From Luzula sylvatica (Eukaryota > Streptophyta > Magnoliopsida > Poales > Juncaceae), in NCBI GenBank assembly GCA_946800325.1, contig OX326960.1, positions 38,881,842 through 38,945,841 of the forward strand: DNA of 64,000 nucleotides, in the 5' to 3' direction. The translations under genes and the position numbers were made by a program. The notes under the pieces were generated by a model, which saw only the letters and a program-made list of their open reading frames with translations, was not told the origin of the DNA and did not search any database. Positions 22,695 to 35,682 of the stretch are shown piece by piece; within the stretch, counting starts at the first letter, position 1, and the number at the start of each line of letters is the position of its first letter.

Positions 22695-24110
22695 TTTTTG
22701 ACATATAGCATTTAGAAAAGCCCAATTTGCAAGAATAATAGTTCAATTTGCAATTTCCAAATCTAATTTTTTTTGTCAGATGTTTTGACAAAAAAGATTA
22801 GTCTTTCGTGAGAGAATTTGGCGAAATTGTTTAATCATGATTTTTGCACATTAATTTGAAAAAAAAAAAAAAATTAAGCTAATTCCGTCAAGTTTTCGGG
22901 CGAAAGAAAGAAATAATATTTTTTATTATTTTTATAATTGTTTTCATTTTAAGTAGGGGAAAAAATGTGCATTTTTGCCAACCTGGCTCATGTCTAGGGA
23001 ATCTTTTATTAGATTCTAGGGATTATATGTAAATATGTCAATAGATTTGATCGATAAGTCCAAACTGAATTATGTTAATTTTTTAGTTTTTTTTACTGTG
23101 TGTGAAAATGATTGTGAGAAATTTGATCATTTTATCTTGAATTTCTAATTTATTTACATTTTTCTATTAATTATGGGTTTATGTGAAAAATCAGCATTAC
23201 AAGCTTTTTGTGATGTTTAAAAATCTACAAAATTAGTTATGCATGATTTACCTATTTGTGCATCTTTTTCATGTTCCGAGATTTGTCGTTTAATTACAAA
23301 ATCTCAACAATACATAAATGAACTTCTAAATATCATAACAAATAGGAAAATAAATAAAATCGAGTGAGATAATATAAGATCCAAAACAAACTAGATAGAC
23401 AATCAAATATTAAATCAACAATGATATGCACCTAGAATTTATTTTACCATATATATAGAAATGAACTTCTAAATGATATTTTTGGTAATCTTCAAATATA
23501 TAGAAATCACTCAAATTTATTTTACCAAACATGACAGAACAAAGGGGGATTTTCATATCAATTTTAACCAAATTATCCAAACATTTTTTTATCCTTTTAT
23601 TTTGTAATTTAAGCGAGAAATCTCCAAACATGAAAAAGATGCACAAACAGGTAAAGAATGAAGAACTATTTTTTGTAGATTTTTAAACATCACAAAAAAA
23701 ACTCGTAATGCTGATTTTTCACATGATACCATAATTAATAAAAAAAATGTAAATAAATTATAAATTCAAGATAAAGCTATAAAATTTCGCACTATCATTC
23801 CACACACGATAACATATCTAACGAAACAAACATAATTCAGTTTGGACATAACGGTAAAAAATAATGTCAAATTTACATATAAATCCCTATAATCTTACAG
23901 AAAAGTCCATAAACATGGGTTGGTACCTGTATTTTCGCCAACAAGACGGTTGAAAGTACAATTTTTTCCCTACTTTAAAATGAAAACTATTATAAAAAAT
24001 AAAAAATCATGATTAAACATTTTCGTCGGAATATCTAGTGAAAGAACTAGATTTGTAAATTGCAAGTCGGACTAGCTATTTTCTTGCAAATTGGGCTTTT
24101 CAAAATGTTA
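22695..24110. mobile_element. Fold-back element with ~600-bp inverted arms
   Basis: Left arm about 22695-23300, right arm about 23600-24110. Shared words include AAAAGCCCAATTTGCAAG, TGCATTTTTGCCAAC/GTATTTTCGCCAAC, GTGTGTGAAAATGATTGTGA and its counterpart, and TTTGTGCATCTTTTTCATGT. The arms have diverged and no clean target duplication was found. The 300-bp core has no protein signal. Long arms and empty core fit an old Mutator-like or fold-back element. Confidence 0.65.
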
Positions 24111-24119
24111 CATGTCAAA

Positions 24120-25244
24120 ATAAAAAATAAAAAAAATCATGACTTTCTGGTAGTTAAATGTATTTTCTTATAAATATATCCTCTGTTAAAACTTTATTTT
24201 TTATTTTTTTTAAGAACCAAAATCATTTAGTTCGGACCTTATATATGTGTTATTTATAGGCTACTAAGTAGATAGTTATATATATACATGTTAATATAGA
24301 TTTGGCCAATATGCATTGAAAGGGATCAAAATCCTAAAACGAAAAACAAGAAAAGAGTGCAATTAATTAAATGAAATCCCTAGCCAGTAGGATCTAACGA
24401 GAAACCAGGTACGATTTAGCTAGGGTTTGGTACCGGAACCAAATGTGACCTGGTTTATTAGTCTGTGTGGTCAGTTCATGCATCACATTCAATCTAGGGG
24501 CTTACTATTTTAGTTTACAATTGGTGGTGAATTAGATTGTATTTATATATATTTTTTACTATTTAATTCATTGGGAAAAAAATATAAAAAATAAAAATTT
24601 GAATGAGAGACGACGTGCATAGGACAATCAAAATAGCAAAAAAAAAAAAAATTGAAAGAAAAAAAGAAATCGCTGAATCTTGACGGACCGAAATGCAATA
24701 AGTTTTTTTCGACAGGTTTGCAGAATCATTTCCCCAAAACAAATTACATCACATATGAGTAATCCTATGCAGAGAAAAGCAACACAGATAACAACAAATT
24801 GTTGTGTTGTAGAAAATAAAGAATTCGAGGTATAACGAATTAAGTTGTAGAATTCAAGGTATACAGATAGAGGCTAGATACCAGTTCACATCAGCATAAA
24901 ATTTATATATATTTTATTATTCCGTATCTTGCATTTATTTGATTTACTCTTTTTCCTAGAAATTTCATTTGCCCTATGATTTGATTGATCAAAAATAGTT
25001 GACTATACAATCCAATTAAAAAACTAAATGAGACATGTTCAATTATTCATATAACAAATATATAAACAAACATGAAGATTAAATATATTATCTATGAACA
25101 GTATATTTCCGAGAAATTCGATTCTTTTGCCCATTTATCAATTCACAAATTTTATTTACCAAGAAATCAATTTCTTTTACCTCTAATACTTACTGCGCAT
25201 TTTTTAGAACTTCAATTTTGCAGCACGAACTAAAACCCGAACCG

Positions 25245-25288
<44 letters not shown>

Positions 25289-26019
25289 AGAAGCCGAGAA
25301 GGGAATCTAGCCAACTTATTCTCATTCATTTAGCCCCGAATTAATTATGATTATTAATGGCATTGATTATGATTATTTATGATCATTCATGCACAGTACA
25401 GACTACAGATCAAGAACCCCTCCAGCGTGGACAAAAATGGAGAAGATGAAGGTTGGTCGAACCAGAGCAGTGACGTTAGATAGAGAAAGAAGAGATGCTT
25501 TAGATGCGTAGAGTAGCTGTGGGCATGGCATGCATGCCATATTGCCATGCCATGCAGATCGATAGAAAATAGAAAACAAAACAAAAGCGATGTCAATAAG
25601 AAGAAAGAAAGTGCAAGAAGAAAGGTCCTTTTTGAGCTTATCTCTTACATGCCCAACGAAATCACCATTTTCAACTTTCTCTCTCTCTCTCTCTCTCTTC
25701 TGCAGAGAGATCAGAGAGAGAGAGAGAGATGATGCGTCGTGTCGGCTTATCATGTGTTGAATCAACTATCTAAATTAATAAATTAATCCTCTTCTGTTTC
25801 ACGCCACCTTTATTTATTTAATTTTTACACAAGGGAACAAAAGAGATAAAGCATATGGAAGCAGTGTGCATGGAATAATATAATAAATATATAGATAAAT
25901 AAATAAATGGTGTTTATTTATGAATGGAAATAAATGCGCCTGCTTTTGACACTGATCAGTATTCAGTGCTGCCGCATCTCTCAAATCTTTGTTGTCTTTA
26001 CCAATAAAATTCTAACTGT

Positions 26020-26058
<39 letters not shown>

Positions 26059-26450
26059 TTCCTTTGGAAATGCATGCTGATCTTAAATGCAAGCTAGAGA
26101 GAGAAGTAAAATAGCTACCAGCAAGCACATTGAAATTGAACACTCTCTCAGCTCCCATCCTATCTAGTTTTCAAAAAACTTAAAAAATCTTTTACAATAT
26201 TTTTTGAGTCTGTATATGGTGCTCCTGAGTTTCCCAACAATCTCTGTATTATGGATTAACGATTATTAGTATCATAATTAATAAAAATACATTTCATTAA
26301 TGATTAACTGATATATAATTAGGACACGTATAAATTAATAATTCATAATCAATATCAATTAATCGTTAATATAATGTATTTTTGTGAATTATCGTGTTAA
26401 TTAATTGTAAATTGATAATATAAATGATGATGAGCAGAATTTGAGGGGCA
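24120..26450. other. Intergenic region with simple repeats
   Basis: No gene supported. It contains a 42-nt G run (25246-25287), CT/GA runs (25677-25728, 26022-26055) and a GCATGGCATGCATGCCAT palindrome near 25523. Open frames here are low-complexity translations of the CT repeats. Confidence 0.5.
25246..25287 (+). repeat. Poly-G tract, 42 nt
   Basis: An uninterrupted run of 42 G between CCGC and AAGAAG. Such a tract could form G-quadruplexes on this strand and is also a place where sequencing length is unreliable. Confidence 0.9.
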
Positions 26451-26459
26451 TGGTATAAT

Positions 26460-27215
26460 TATCCATATTTTTTGTATTTACAATATTTATTCTAGGAGAC
26501 CAGAAATTGTAGTCAACGATTGAGTATCTTTTCATTTTTGCTTGGAACTAAATTGATGACATAATTTCATAAATATATTTTATCATATAACAATTTAAAA
26601 AAAATAATAGTTATAATTATATAATTTTAATATTTCATTCATTATATATTTTTTATTTTTCCCATATTATTTCATGAAAAATTAATATAAATAATAATAA
26701 TATAAATAACAATAATAAAAAAAACACCTCGAAACAATTTTAAAAATAGAAGATCGTGAAACTATTAAAATAAGCATAAAACATAATGAAAATAAAACTA
26801 ACTGATAAAAATATATTTTTCTACCAATATAATTTCAAGGTGTTTCATATGATATTGTCGTTTATTTTATAATTATTTAATGTTAGTTTTTCACGAAAAA
26901 AATAATAAATGAATATTAAAATTATATAAACATAACATACACTATTTATTTTTTTGAAATTATTGTATGTGAAGAAATATTTATGAAATTTTTTAAAATT
27001 AATAAAAAATAACGATTTTTTTTTAATTATCAAAATGAAATAGAAAGATATTTTGGCCCAATAAATATTTAACACTATCTAAAGTTAGATTGGACCCTAT
27101 ACGGAGATATTTGAAAACAAAAATTTGATGAGAGATTTTTTTTAAGTATCCACAAAGTAAGGATTTTTTAAAAGAAATATCCAAAAAATTAGAATTTTTG
27201 CAAATTCTTCAATAT
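26460..27215. mobile_element. Degenerate AT-rich fold-back repeat
   Basis: The right part (26860-27215) matches the dispersed repeat also seen at 335-705 and 29790-30135; the left part (26550-26740) looks like the inverted arm seen at 29450-29570. Similar arms facing each other suggest an old non-autonomous TIR element. Boundaries are approximate and no target duplication was identified. Confidence 0.4.
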
Positions 27216-27286
27216 TAAATTATCTATAGTCGCAATATCTTAGAAGGATCAAGACCAGGGACCCGCTTGAAAATATATGGTGGACA

Positions 27287-28868
27287 TGTTGTTTAATTTA
27301 GACCTAGAGGGGGGTGAATAGGAAGTCCTACGGTCCAATTTTCGCGATAATGGATACAATTACAATTTTGTGCGGAAGTGTAAATAAATTAGAGAAAGAA
27401 ATACAATACCGAAACAAATAACACGCGATATTTGTTTACGGAGTTCGGTAGGTGGTTGCTTTGTAGCTTTAACTCACCGGCTACTTGCTCAATCGACCGA
27501 CTCAATTGATTGCAAGTACCTACGTCTCCGGGGTTCCCTTGCGCCTTTTCGTCTTTCAATTGAATACCCAACTCAAACAATTACAAGGTTTGCCTTGATC
27601 GATTTACACGAATTTATCGATCAATGGCGGGTTTTACAATTAGTAACTAACATATTACAATTTACTACTAACGAACTAGTCGTGATCGGTCACGCAATTT
27701 GGGAATCGTTTAGTAGTGGATTCGAAATTGGATCTAATAATCTCTAAAAATGTTTAGATGATTAAGCTCAAGATTTAAAGCTAGGATTCTCTCTTTTGAT
27801 TGAGAAAATATATTGGTTGAGATGATGAGAGAGAATGAGGGAAGAATTCTATTTTTATAACACATAGACCCTTCCCTTATCTTGTTTTTTCTGCATAGTC
27901 CGTTACAACGGACATGTAGTCCGTTACAACGGACCAAAAGTCAAACTAGTCGTTGCGGCCAATATATTCGTATTTTTCATAGTCCGTTACAACGGAAATA
28001 AGGTCCGTTATAACGGAGTTCATGAATTAAGAGTTCGTTGTAACGAACTACACAGTCCGTTACAACGGACGTTCGGTTGTGACCTCACTTCAGGTTTGTT
28101 CTATATCTATCCGTTGTAACGAAGACAATTTCGTTACAACGGTTGATGTTAGTCCGTTACAACGGATTGGTTATTCCGTTACAACGGACATGGAGTAATA
28201 TTTGGTATACTGAAGTGAGTTCAATGTCCGTTACAACGGACATAGTTATGTGACTTTTCTTCAAGTTGGCATTAATTAGCGTTGTAACGGTGAAACTTCC
28301 GTTACAACGCTTGGTGGGTGTCCGTTATAACGGACTGGTGAATCTGTTGTAACGGACTATACTGTGTTTGCCATTATTGAAGAGGACGAGAAGGTCCGTT
28401 ATAACGGACATTGATGGTCCGTTATAACGGACATTGATGGTCCGTTATAACGGACATATTTCTGTCAGCCTCATTAGTTATTTCATCTTTTTGATGGATT
28501 TCGAATATATTTCTTTGACTAATTTTGAGCTTAATAATTCATAAACAAGTTTAGGGATACCTATAAATTGTTTTGGTGATTTGTGTGATATCCCAACTTG
28601 CGGAATCTTCGATGTCTTGATATCTTGATTCTTCGACATCTTTATTCTTTGACGTCTTCTTGATTCTTCAACGTCTTATGTCTTTTTGAGTGATCTTGAT
28701 ATTCCTTGGATCTTGTTATCTTGCTCGCGTATGTGTGATTGATTTGTTTCTTCTTTTGATCATTTTGCGGGCCATACATATATCTCCTACAATTGATACT
28801 TACACAAATTCGTTAGTAGTATCGACATTATTTTGAGATAATCAAATCCTAGGAAATTTGAACCAACA
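27287..28868 (+). mobile_element. Probable solo LTR containing a palindrome array
   Basis: Starts TGTTGTTTAATTTAGACC and ends GAACCAACA, i.e. TG...CA with a short TGTTG/CAACA inverted end. Flanking 5-mers are GGACA and TGACA (4 of 5 match). The phrase CCTAGAGGGGGGTGAATAGG near the start recurs in plant repeat elements. No primer binding site or coding domain follows, so a solo LTR is the simplest reading. The superfamily is not determinable. Confidence 0.5.
27897..28457. repeat. Array of ~18 short palindromes, GTCCGTTAYAACGGAC
   Basis: About 18 copies of the 14-16-bp palindrome TCCGTTACAACGGA or its variants (TTATAA or TTGTAA centre, some with one decayed half) in 560 bp. Spacing is irregular (about 6 to 60 bp) and spacers are mostly unrelated, except the last three units, which are a near-exact 22-bp tandem triplicate. 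Both strands read the same. Confidence 0.93.
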
Positions 28869-29284
28869 TGACACACTGTAAAATGTATAATATAGTATAA
28901 AATCTTCATAAATGCATGGTATGGTACATCTACCATATGGGTTTGGATATGATCCAATAGTCGTTGTAGGATGTTCCGTCCAATACATAATGATCATTGA
29001 ATTCTGACTTTGATGATAATTTATTAACATGATATACACACGATCAACAATAACCATAAAAGAAATATCACAATTATCATAAAAAACATCATCCAATGAT
29101 CATTACTGTACAATATGTATTATTTGTCGGATCATTCTCCAACGATTGTGGAACCATACCCGAACCCCTACTATATCCACACATAAAAGTGGAAATATTG
29201 TATACATTCCTATAAATGTTCGACAATAGAGAAAATGAAGTACAATAGAATAAAAGAAACGCCAACTATTTTGGATATGTTAGA

Positions 29285-30140
29285 AAATCTCCTTACTTTT
29301 CTCCGAAAAAAATGCTCCAAATCAAGTTTTGTTTTTTTAAAATACCCCTTATAAGTGTTAAAATCAATTTTGGATGATATTAGATATTTTTTTGACCAAA
29401 ATATCTTTTATTTTCATATTTAATAATTCAAAAAAAAAATTTGGTATTTTTAAACATATAATAATTTAAAATAATAATAACAATTATATGTTATGTTTAT
29501 ATAATTTTTTATTTATTATATATTTTTTCATGAAAAACTAACCTCAAAAGATAATAAAAATACCTTGGAAATATCTTGGAAATTATTGGTAGAAAATGAT
29601 CTTTACAAAAGGTTTTTTTATCATTATCTTTTCATCTAATTTTTTAAGATTTTCGTGATATTTCATTTTAGATATTAGCTAATATGATAATTATATATTA
29701 ATATATCGTTGGTTATTATCTTAATGCGTATTATATATTAATTAAAATTAGTTATTTAAAGATATTTTTATTGTCAAGATATTTGCAAGGTATTTTTAGT
29801 ATTTTTCTTTCTTATTATTTGATGTTACTTTTTTATGAAAATATATAATTAATAAAATATTAAAATTATGTAAATAAATTATAATATAATAGTTTTTTTA
29901 TTATGACATGTTACAAAAATAATGGACATTTGTAAAATTAATAAAAAATACTTTTTTAATTATAAAATATGCAAATAGAAGGATATTTTGATCCTAAATT
30001 TTCTTTACGCCATAAAAAATTAGTTTTAATGGGGTTATTTGAAAAAAGAATTCTTTTTTTTATGTATACAAAAAGTAAGGTTCTTCTTGAAATATTAAAA
30101 AAACTTAGGAGTTATTTTAAGAATTTTCGATAGAATAAAT
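29285..30140. mobile_element. AT-rich TIR element with ~300-bp degenerate arms
   Basis: Left arm 29285-29570 is the inverted counterpart of right arm 29790-30140; matching landmarks are TTACTTTT..., GACCAAAATATC/GATATTTTGATC and TTTTTCATGAAAAA. No coding sequence in the core. Same family as 335-705 and 26860-27215. Confidence 0.5.
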
Positions 30141-30149
30141 GTCTTCTTC

Positions 30150-31534
30150 CAATGAAAACGACGAAATAAATATTGGAAAGGTGAATTTTCTTTCTTCCAT
30201 AATGAAGGTTATATTTTTTCTTTCTTGTATGAACTAAATTTTAGGACTAAAATATTCTTATCTTATTCCAATTCATGCAAACGCAGAAAATCAATCAATT
30301 AATACTACTAGGACCTCTGCCACTAATAATAATTTTTTGATCATAAAAAAATACATAGGGAGTTGATAACGCACTCTAGCGCTAACCCACTCCAAAACGT
30401 CATTTTTGACCAGAAGTCGACACGTGACAGAGGCGCTGGCTTAAGAAGAAGCGAGCAGCAAAATGAGACGAGCAGCGCCTAAAATGCGAGCAACCTCCAA
30501 CGATTCAAGTAATTGTTTTTGCTCTGTATCTTTCACCTTGACATTTCTATTTTTTTTACGGCGACTCATAATTATTTATATTTTTTTTCTACAACAAATA
30601 TTAGAAAATGTATATAAATAGTAAACAGGGTATAAATATCAACAAATGTTTATCAACAGTAAAAATGTATAAATAAGAACAAAAATTATATTGATAGTAT
30701 TAGAAAAATTATAAATAATAATTATTTACATTTTTTTTATCATGAATATAGAAAATAATGTATAAATAACAGTAAAAAGTATAAACTATAACAATTTTTT
30801 ATTTGTAGAGTATAGAAAAAAAATATAATGAAAAATTATTGCACACATATCTTAATTTTCATAGTATAGAAAAATGTCTTAAAAAATACTAAAAAAAATG
30901 TATAAAGTATAATTAAAATGGTATGAATAAGTACATACCATTTATACATATTATAAATAAATAAATAAATAAAATATAGATAAAATAAAAATTATATGTA
31001 TAAAATATATGATAAGATAAACAATCAGGAGACCGGACAACAATGAATTTTGGAGTGCATTCCAAAATACATTGACGATCGTTTGGAGTGCATTTGAAAA
31101 AACATTAACAATGGTTCGAAGTGCACTTCATCGAAGTTGAAGTGTAAAATCATTTCTCATATATTAATTACTCTTCTACTGTTTCGCTCTCTCACAGTTC
31201 ATAAAAAATTGAAATTGAAAATATCATACAAGTATTGTCTTTCCTAATTTCCCCTAAATTATTAAATTTATTTAAATTACTATTTAATCTTTCTCTCATA
31301 TTTGTAAATAAAAATATCACGATAGAAACGATGCTAGGCCCAATATATGTGATATATTGAGATTTTGTAGAGTACACATGAAATTTAGACAGAAAAATTA
31401 AATCAGTTTTGTGATGAAATAATATTAAGCCCAAGATCCATATATAATCACATGTTTGGCCCAATATAGAATCACTTCTCTTTTCACCATTAACAAACCA
31501 TGCAAGCTCGAAAGACTCTCTCTTTGACAGTATC
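30150..31534. other. Intergenic region upstream of the SRR1-like gene
   Basis: AT-rich, with a GC-richer patch at 30360-30510 of unknown origin and repeated GGAGTGCATT words at 31050-31100. No gene seen. Confidence 0.4.
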
Positions 31535-32545
31535 ATGTCAGCTTCTCCCGCTATTCTTTCCCCAAACCCTAACTATAATTCCAAAGGTTCTTTCGATGCT
31601 TGGACCATCGTCGCCCCTCGCCGCCGGAAGAGTCGCCGGGACGTCTTCGGAAACCAAACCAAGACACTAACCCTAGCCCCACGAGCTGCATTTACCTCGG
31701 ATCCCTCTCCATGGATACCATCCGATCTGATTCTCGATCCAGCCAGATCCGAAATTCTACTCCGCAAAATCCAATCCACAATCGAACGGATCGAGAAATC
31801 CCAATTCTACAAGCAATTTATTTCCTGCTTCAATTCCAATCAGATTCTAGACCGAATTTCTCAAATTCGTGCTTCGACTTCAGGCCCAAACCTTATTCAA
31901 CTAGTAGCTTACGGGATTGGGAGCTTCGAGTCGTACCCTGCTCCGAGGCTCCAATTAGCACTCGCAAAGCTTCTCCTTAGCCGATTAGGTACTGACGTCG
32001 CATCAGCTGAGATCTTCGATCCCATTCTCTCCGCCACGGAATGCCACGTGGCTGAGGAATTAGGGTTTAAAGTAGTCCTCACCAACGAGCATGGCCGCAG
32101 AAAGGTGAGGTAACATGATTAACTCCATAACCACTCATTAACGATCCATAATTCATCTAAATTAGAGGGTTATTGTTATTATATATAGGTGACAGGAGAA
32201 ACACCTACGATATTTTTCATGCCTCATTGCGAAGCTGAGCTGTACAACTCTCTGCTCGAAACGAATTGGAGGCCGTCAGATCTGAATCGGATGGTCGTGA
32301 TCGGAAACAGCTTTTCAGAATACGCGAGATATGTCTCGGAGGCAGGTAAAATGGGAGGATCCGTTAAAATAGAGAGAGTTGCGAGACATGTGCTCGAAGC
32401 GAGAAAATTTGTCAAGGAAATTGGGATAGAATTGGAATTGAAAGGGGAGGATTTGGAATCAGGGTGTTTTCAGGCTTTTCATGATACAAGCTGGCACTTT
32501 TTCCAAGTTGATGATGGTACCGATTTGGGGATGGTGATTGGATGA
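31535..32545 (+). CDS. SRR1: SRR1-like protein (SENSITIVITY TO RED LIGHT REDUCED 1 family)
   Basis: Two exons, 31535-32104 and 32189-32545, phase 0, give 308 aa. A basic N-terminus (APRRRKSRRD, near 27-36) precedes the SRR1 domain, about residues 120-240: LVAYGIGSFESYPAPRLQLA, FDPILSATECHVAEELGF, then TPTIFFMPHCEAELYNSLL and MVVIGNSFSEY. SRR1 in Arabidopsis acts in phytochrome B signalling and clock output and is nuclear/cytoplasmic; yeast and animal relatives also exist, and the biochemical activity is unclear. Length matches the family. The intron is 84 bp. Symbol assigned by domain match. Confidence 0.9.
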
Positions 32546-33720
32546 GTTGGAATTGTGATTTGTTAATTTTATTTGATTGGTTTAATCAACTTGGTTTTGA
32601 TTTATATTATATGGTATGCGTGTAATTTGCATATAATATGCGTATTATACGTAGTTTTGCCAAACAATTGATCATAAACTTATTTATATAAGTCATTATA
32701 TAACGTCGAAGTGTTTGCGATTAATTTGTATGTGTCATTTTTTATTGTAATGTAAAATCTGATATTAATTTTATGTTTCAAACATTTTTATTCATACAAA
32801 AAAATATACTTTTTATATGACTTGTACTCGCGAATTGTTTAAAATTTCTTTTTGTGATTATTTTAACATATTCAAATATATCCCATGGTGTATCCCGTTT
32901 ATATCGAATGAATATAAATATGTGATACAATATTTGACAAGATATGACTCGATTTTTAAAGAGATTGATAACGTAGATAGTATGGATAATTATAAATTTG
33001 ATCTCCTGTCACAATTATTAGTAAAAAAAAATTAAGGAGCATTTTTGCATGTGACCCTGTACCGAATTTATTTTCGAAACACGATCCGATTTTTGAAATA
33101 TTCCAAAATTAATCCGAAACTGATTCTAAAAATCCGTTATCAACTGTTTTTTAAAATCAGTTGGTTTAATTAGATTAAATGATATGGTTAGACAAGAACG
33201 AAATGACCCGACAATTTTATGTTTTACTATGTTGATTTCCGTGCGATGCTGCGGATTAATTTACGTACTCGGTATTTTTCATATTTTTTGAACTAGCCGG
33301 AGTTAACAATTAATTAATATGTAATTAGTATTCATCTATGTTACTACTCTGTAATTATGTTAAATAATTTTTAATTGTATGTATCTTATTTATTAAGTGT
33401 GTTAATTAAGATATATTTTAACTATATCTATCCTGTTATGTATTGTGCTTATTAAGTGTGTTGATTATGACATAAAATACATACTCGTTCTTGATCACAA
33501 ATCCAATCTTCGTGTCCACTTTGAATTCCAAGTCTTTTTTTTTTTGAATTTCGCTTATTGTTGATGGTGCCTAAATTTTTTTACATCGGGACTAAATCAA
33601 AACAAATTGTTACAGTAAATTATCAATCAAATAGATATTCTTGTTTTGTTTGTGTGTGCATCTCTTCTCCAGAGCGGTCGTGCTCGTTCCTAATATTCCT
33701 TCGGTCTTGATCGTGTTCGT
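32546..33720. other. Intergenic region, nothing recognised
   Basis: AT-rich sequence downstream of the SRR1-like gene. No supported ORF, repeat arm or RNA gene was seen. Confidence 0.4.
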
Positions 33721-33730
33721 TCCTAACACT

Positions 33731-34087
33731 CTAGCTGTATCTTGTCCAGAAAATGACCGTCTCGATTGCTTTGGTCGTAGTTATTCTCGGTGTGTGTCTC
33801 TCCGATTGGAAGAGTCTTTTGTTTCTCTCGAGCCAAAGCATCCAGATTGTTGCCAAGATAAGCGTATTCCATAATTTCCGGTGTTGTGTTTCGAACCTCC
33901 TCCTATTGATGGTCCAGAAATCCCGTACATAATATTGATCATTTATCTCTATGTTTATAGGTGTGTAAATCTCCATTAACTTCCATATGGATTTTGTGTA
34001 CGCACAATTAATAAAAATGTGCGGGACGCATTCGTTATTATTTTGGCATAATAAATATCTAAAAATCCCACTCCATCCTCTCCTCAA
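33731..34087 (-). pseudogene. LINE reverse-transcriptase 3' fragment (zf-RVT region)
   Basis: The minus strand reads ECVPHIFINCAYTKSIWKLM followed by LWNTLILATIWMLWLERNKR, the pattern of the zinc-binding C-terminal region of plant LINE reverse transcriptases (usually E...HLF..C..... W, then W..W..W.ERN.R.F). The first cysteine pair is missing and no catalytic RT domain is nearby, so it is a 5'-truncated relic. Confidence 0.65.
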
Positions 34088-34155
34088 GTCCCGGCAGGAT
34101 CAATATAAAAATCTATAATGATTACGATTCGTGTTTATGATTCTCTTTCCAAAAA
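34086..34155 (+). mobile_element. 5'-truncated SINE relative
   Basis: GTCCCGGCAGGATCAATATA, then GATTCTCTTTCC and an A run, parallels the part of the kinase-intron SINE after its B box (CCCGGCGGCATCAATATA, then GATTCTCTTC and A run). The tRNA-like head is absent. It abuts the LINE fragment head-to-head. Confidence 0.45.
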
Positions 34156-34190
34156 AGAGTTTCAAGTCTTTCATGCACAAGATACTCTCT

Positions 34191-34495
34191 GGGGTTATAT
34201 ATTCAGCCCCCCAAACTCCAAAAAGGTTCCTTGATGAGGTGGCAAAAGTGGGTTTAATGAGTTGATTAATACTATTAATCGATTCGATTAACGATTTAAT
34301 TGATCGTTTAATCGAATTGACACGTCAATTAGCATGTATTAATATTAATATATTATAAATTATTTACGTGTCAATTAAACGTGTCAATTAATATTTAATC
34401 GAGTTAATTAGAAAGGCTAATCAATCCACTTAACTCACTTTTGTCACCTCATCAAGATATCTTTTTGAAGTTTGGGGGGCAAAATATATTTTCCC
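34191..34495. mobile_element. Fold-back MITE, MULE-type, copy 2 (305 bp)
   Basis: Same family as 20463-20757: inner arm words GCCCCCCAAACTCC, CCTTGATGAGGTGGCAAAA and their complements. Flanks are ATACTCTCT (34182-34190) and ATACTCTAA (34496-34504), a 9-bp duplication with two mismatches. Ends are GGGGTTATATAT and ATATATTTTCCC. Confidence 0.83.
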
Positions 34496-34674
34496 ATACT
34501 CTAATGAGTCAATGACTTTCATTTCCACATTACTCCGTTTTTTGCGATGGTGAAATACGAGGACAAATAACAGTTTTTTTGTTAAGAGCATACATGATAG
34601 CGCAATCTGGGGAGGAATATCATTTCTCCACTTTAGGGGGACGTGGTATCACCATAAGCCTCCATTCTGATCCA

Positions 34675-35110
34675 AGTCATTCGGTTTCGGGTGAGTATCG
34701 GACTCGGATCATTCAATTTTCGTTCCATTTCGACTTCGACTCATTTGGTTTCGGGTGAAATCGGGTTCGGATCATTCGATTTCGGTTCCATTTCAAATTC
34801 GGGTATTCAGTTTCGGATGGATATCATGTCCGAATTATTAGAGTTTGGTTTGGTCATTCTGTTTTGTTTTTATTTTGAATCGAATTATTGGGTTTCGATT
34901 CCATTACGAACTCGGATCATTCCATTTTTGTTTCATTTTAAGTTCGGATCATTCGGTTTTTGTTAGATATCGGGTTCGGATCATTCGATTTCGGATTCAT
35001 TTCTGATTCGGATCATTCAGTTTCGATTTAATTCCAGACTCAGATCATCGATTTCATTTCGAGTTCGGATAATTCAATTCGATTTCGAGTCGTTGAATTT
35101 TCAACGTTTT
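34675..35110 (+). repeat. Degenerate tandem repeat of TTCGGATCATTCGRTTTCGG words
   Basis: At least ten imperfect units of about 30-45 bp built from GTTCGGATCATTC, GATTTCGGTTCC and TTTCGAGTTCGG-like words. Open frames across it are low-complexity and are not called as genes. Confidence 0.6.
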
Positions 35111-35682
35111 TCGATTTGAATTTCGAACCAAGTGTCAAAACAATGTTAAGATCAGAGACTTAGATTTAGTATCGTAGATTAATAATTTGTTTCTTAAAGA
35201 ACATATATATTTCATTTTGTTTGTGACTGAGATACGAGGGAGAGAGAGAGAGAGAGACATGCTTCCCAATAAATAAATTTCCTGTACCGAACGATATTAA
35301 TCATTTTAATCATTTATTATTACGTGGATAAATATAGTGACGACTGACGAGGAAATATGGGATCCGAGTGTGTGGATATTTCATTGAGATAACATATCCG
35401 TTAATTTGTATCACGTATAGCCAGTTTCTTGATATTGGTCAAACTAGAAAATGGACAGAAGCAAGAAATGGACGGAACAAAAGAAATTCAAGCAGCACGA
35501 AGACGTTGAGCTATCAGTGAACTAACTGTCTTTCGGATATTTCAAAAATCAAGATATATCGTATCGGATATATAATAGATACAATAGATATATCGTATCA
35601 TATATATATATTTTTTAAAAATTAGTGTAGATACGATATCCGCATCCGTATCCGTACAACATAGTTGTCTTTTCATACACGG

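Noticed and set aside
25387..25765. Protein-coding genes in open frames of 60-120 codons
   Set aside because: The frames are translations of CT/GA repeats and purine-rich DNA with no family motif or splice logic.
27897..28457. CRISPR-like array
   Set aside because: Repeats are 14-16-bp palindromes with spacers of very unequal length in plant nuclear DNA; no cas-like genes.
34691..34966. ORF of 91 codons
   Set aside because: Translation of the degenerate TTCGGATCATTC repeat; no protein family resemblance.
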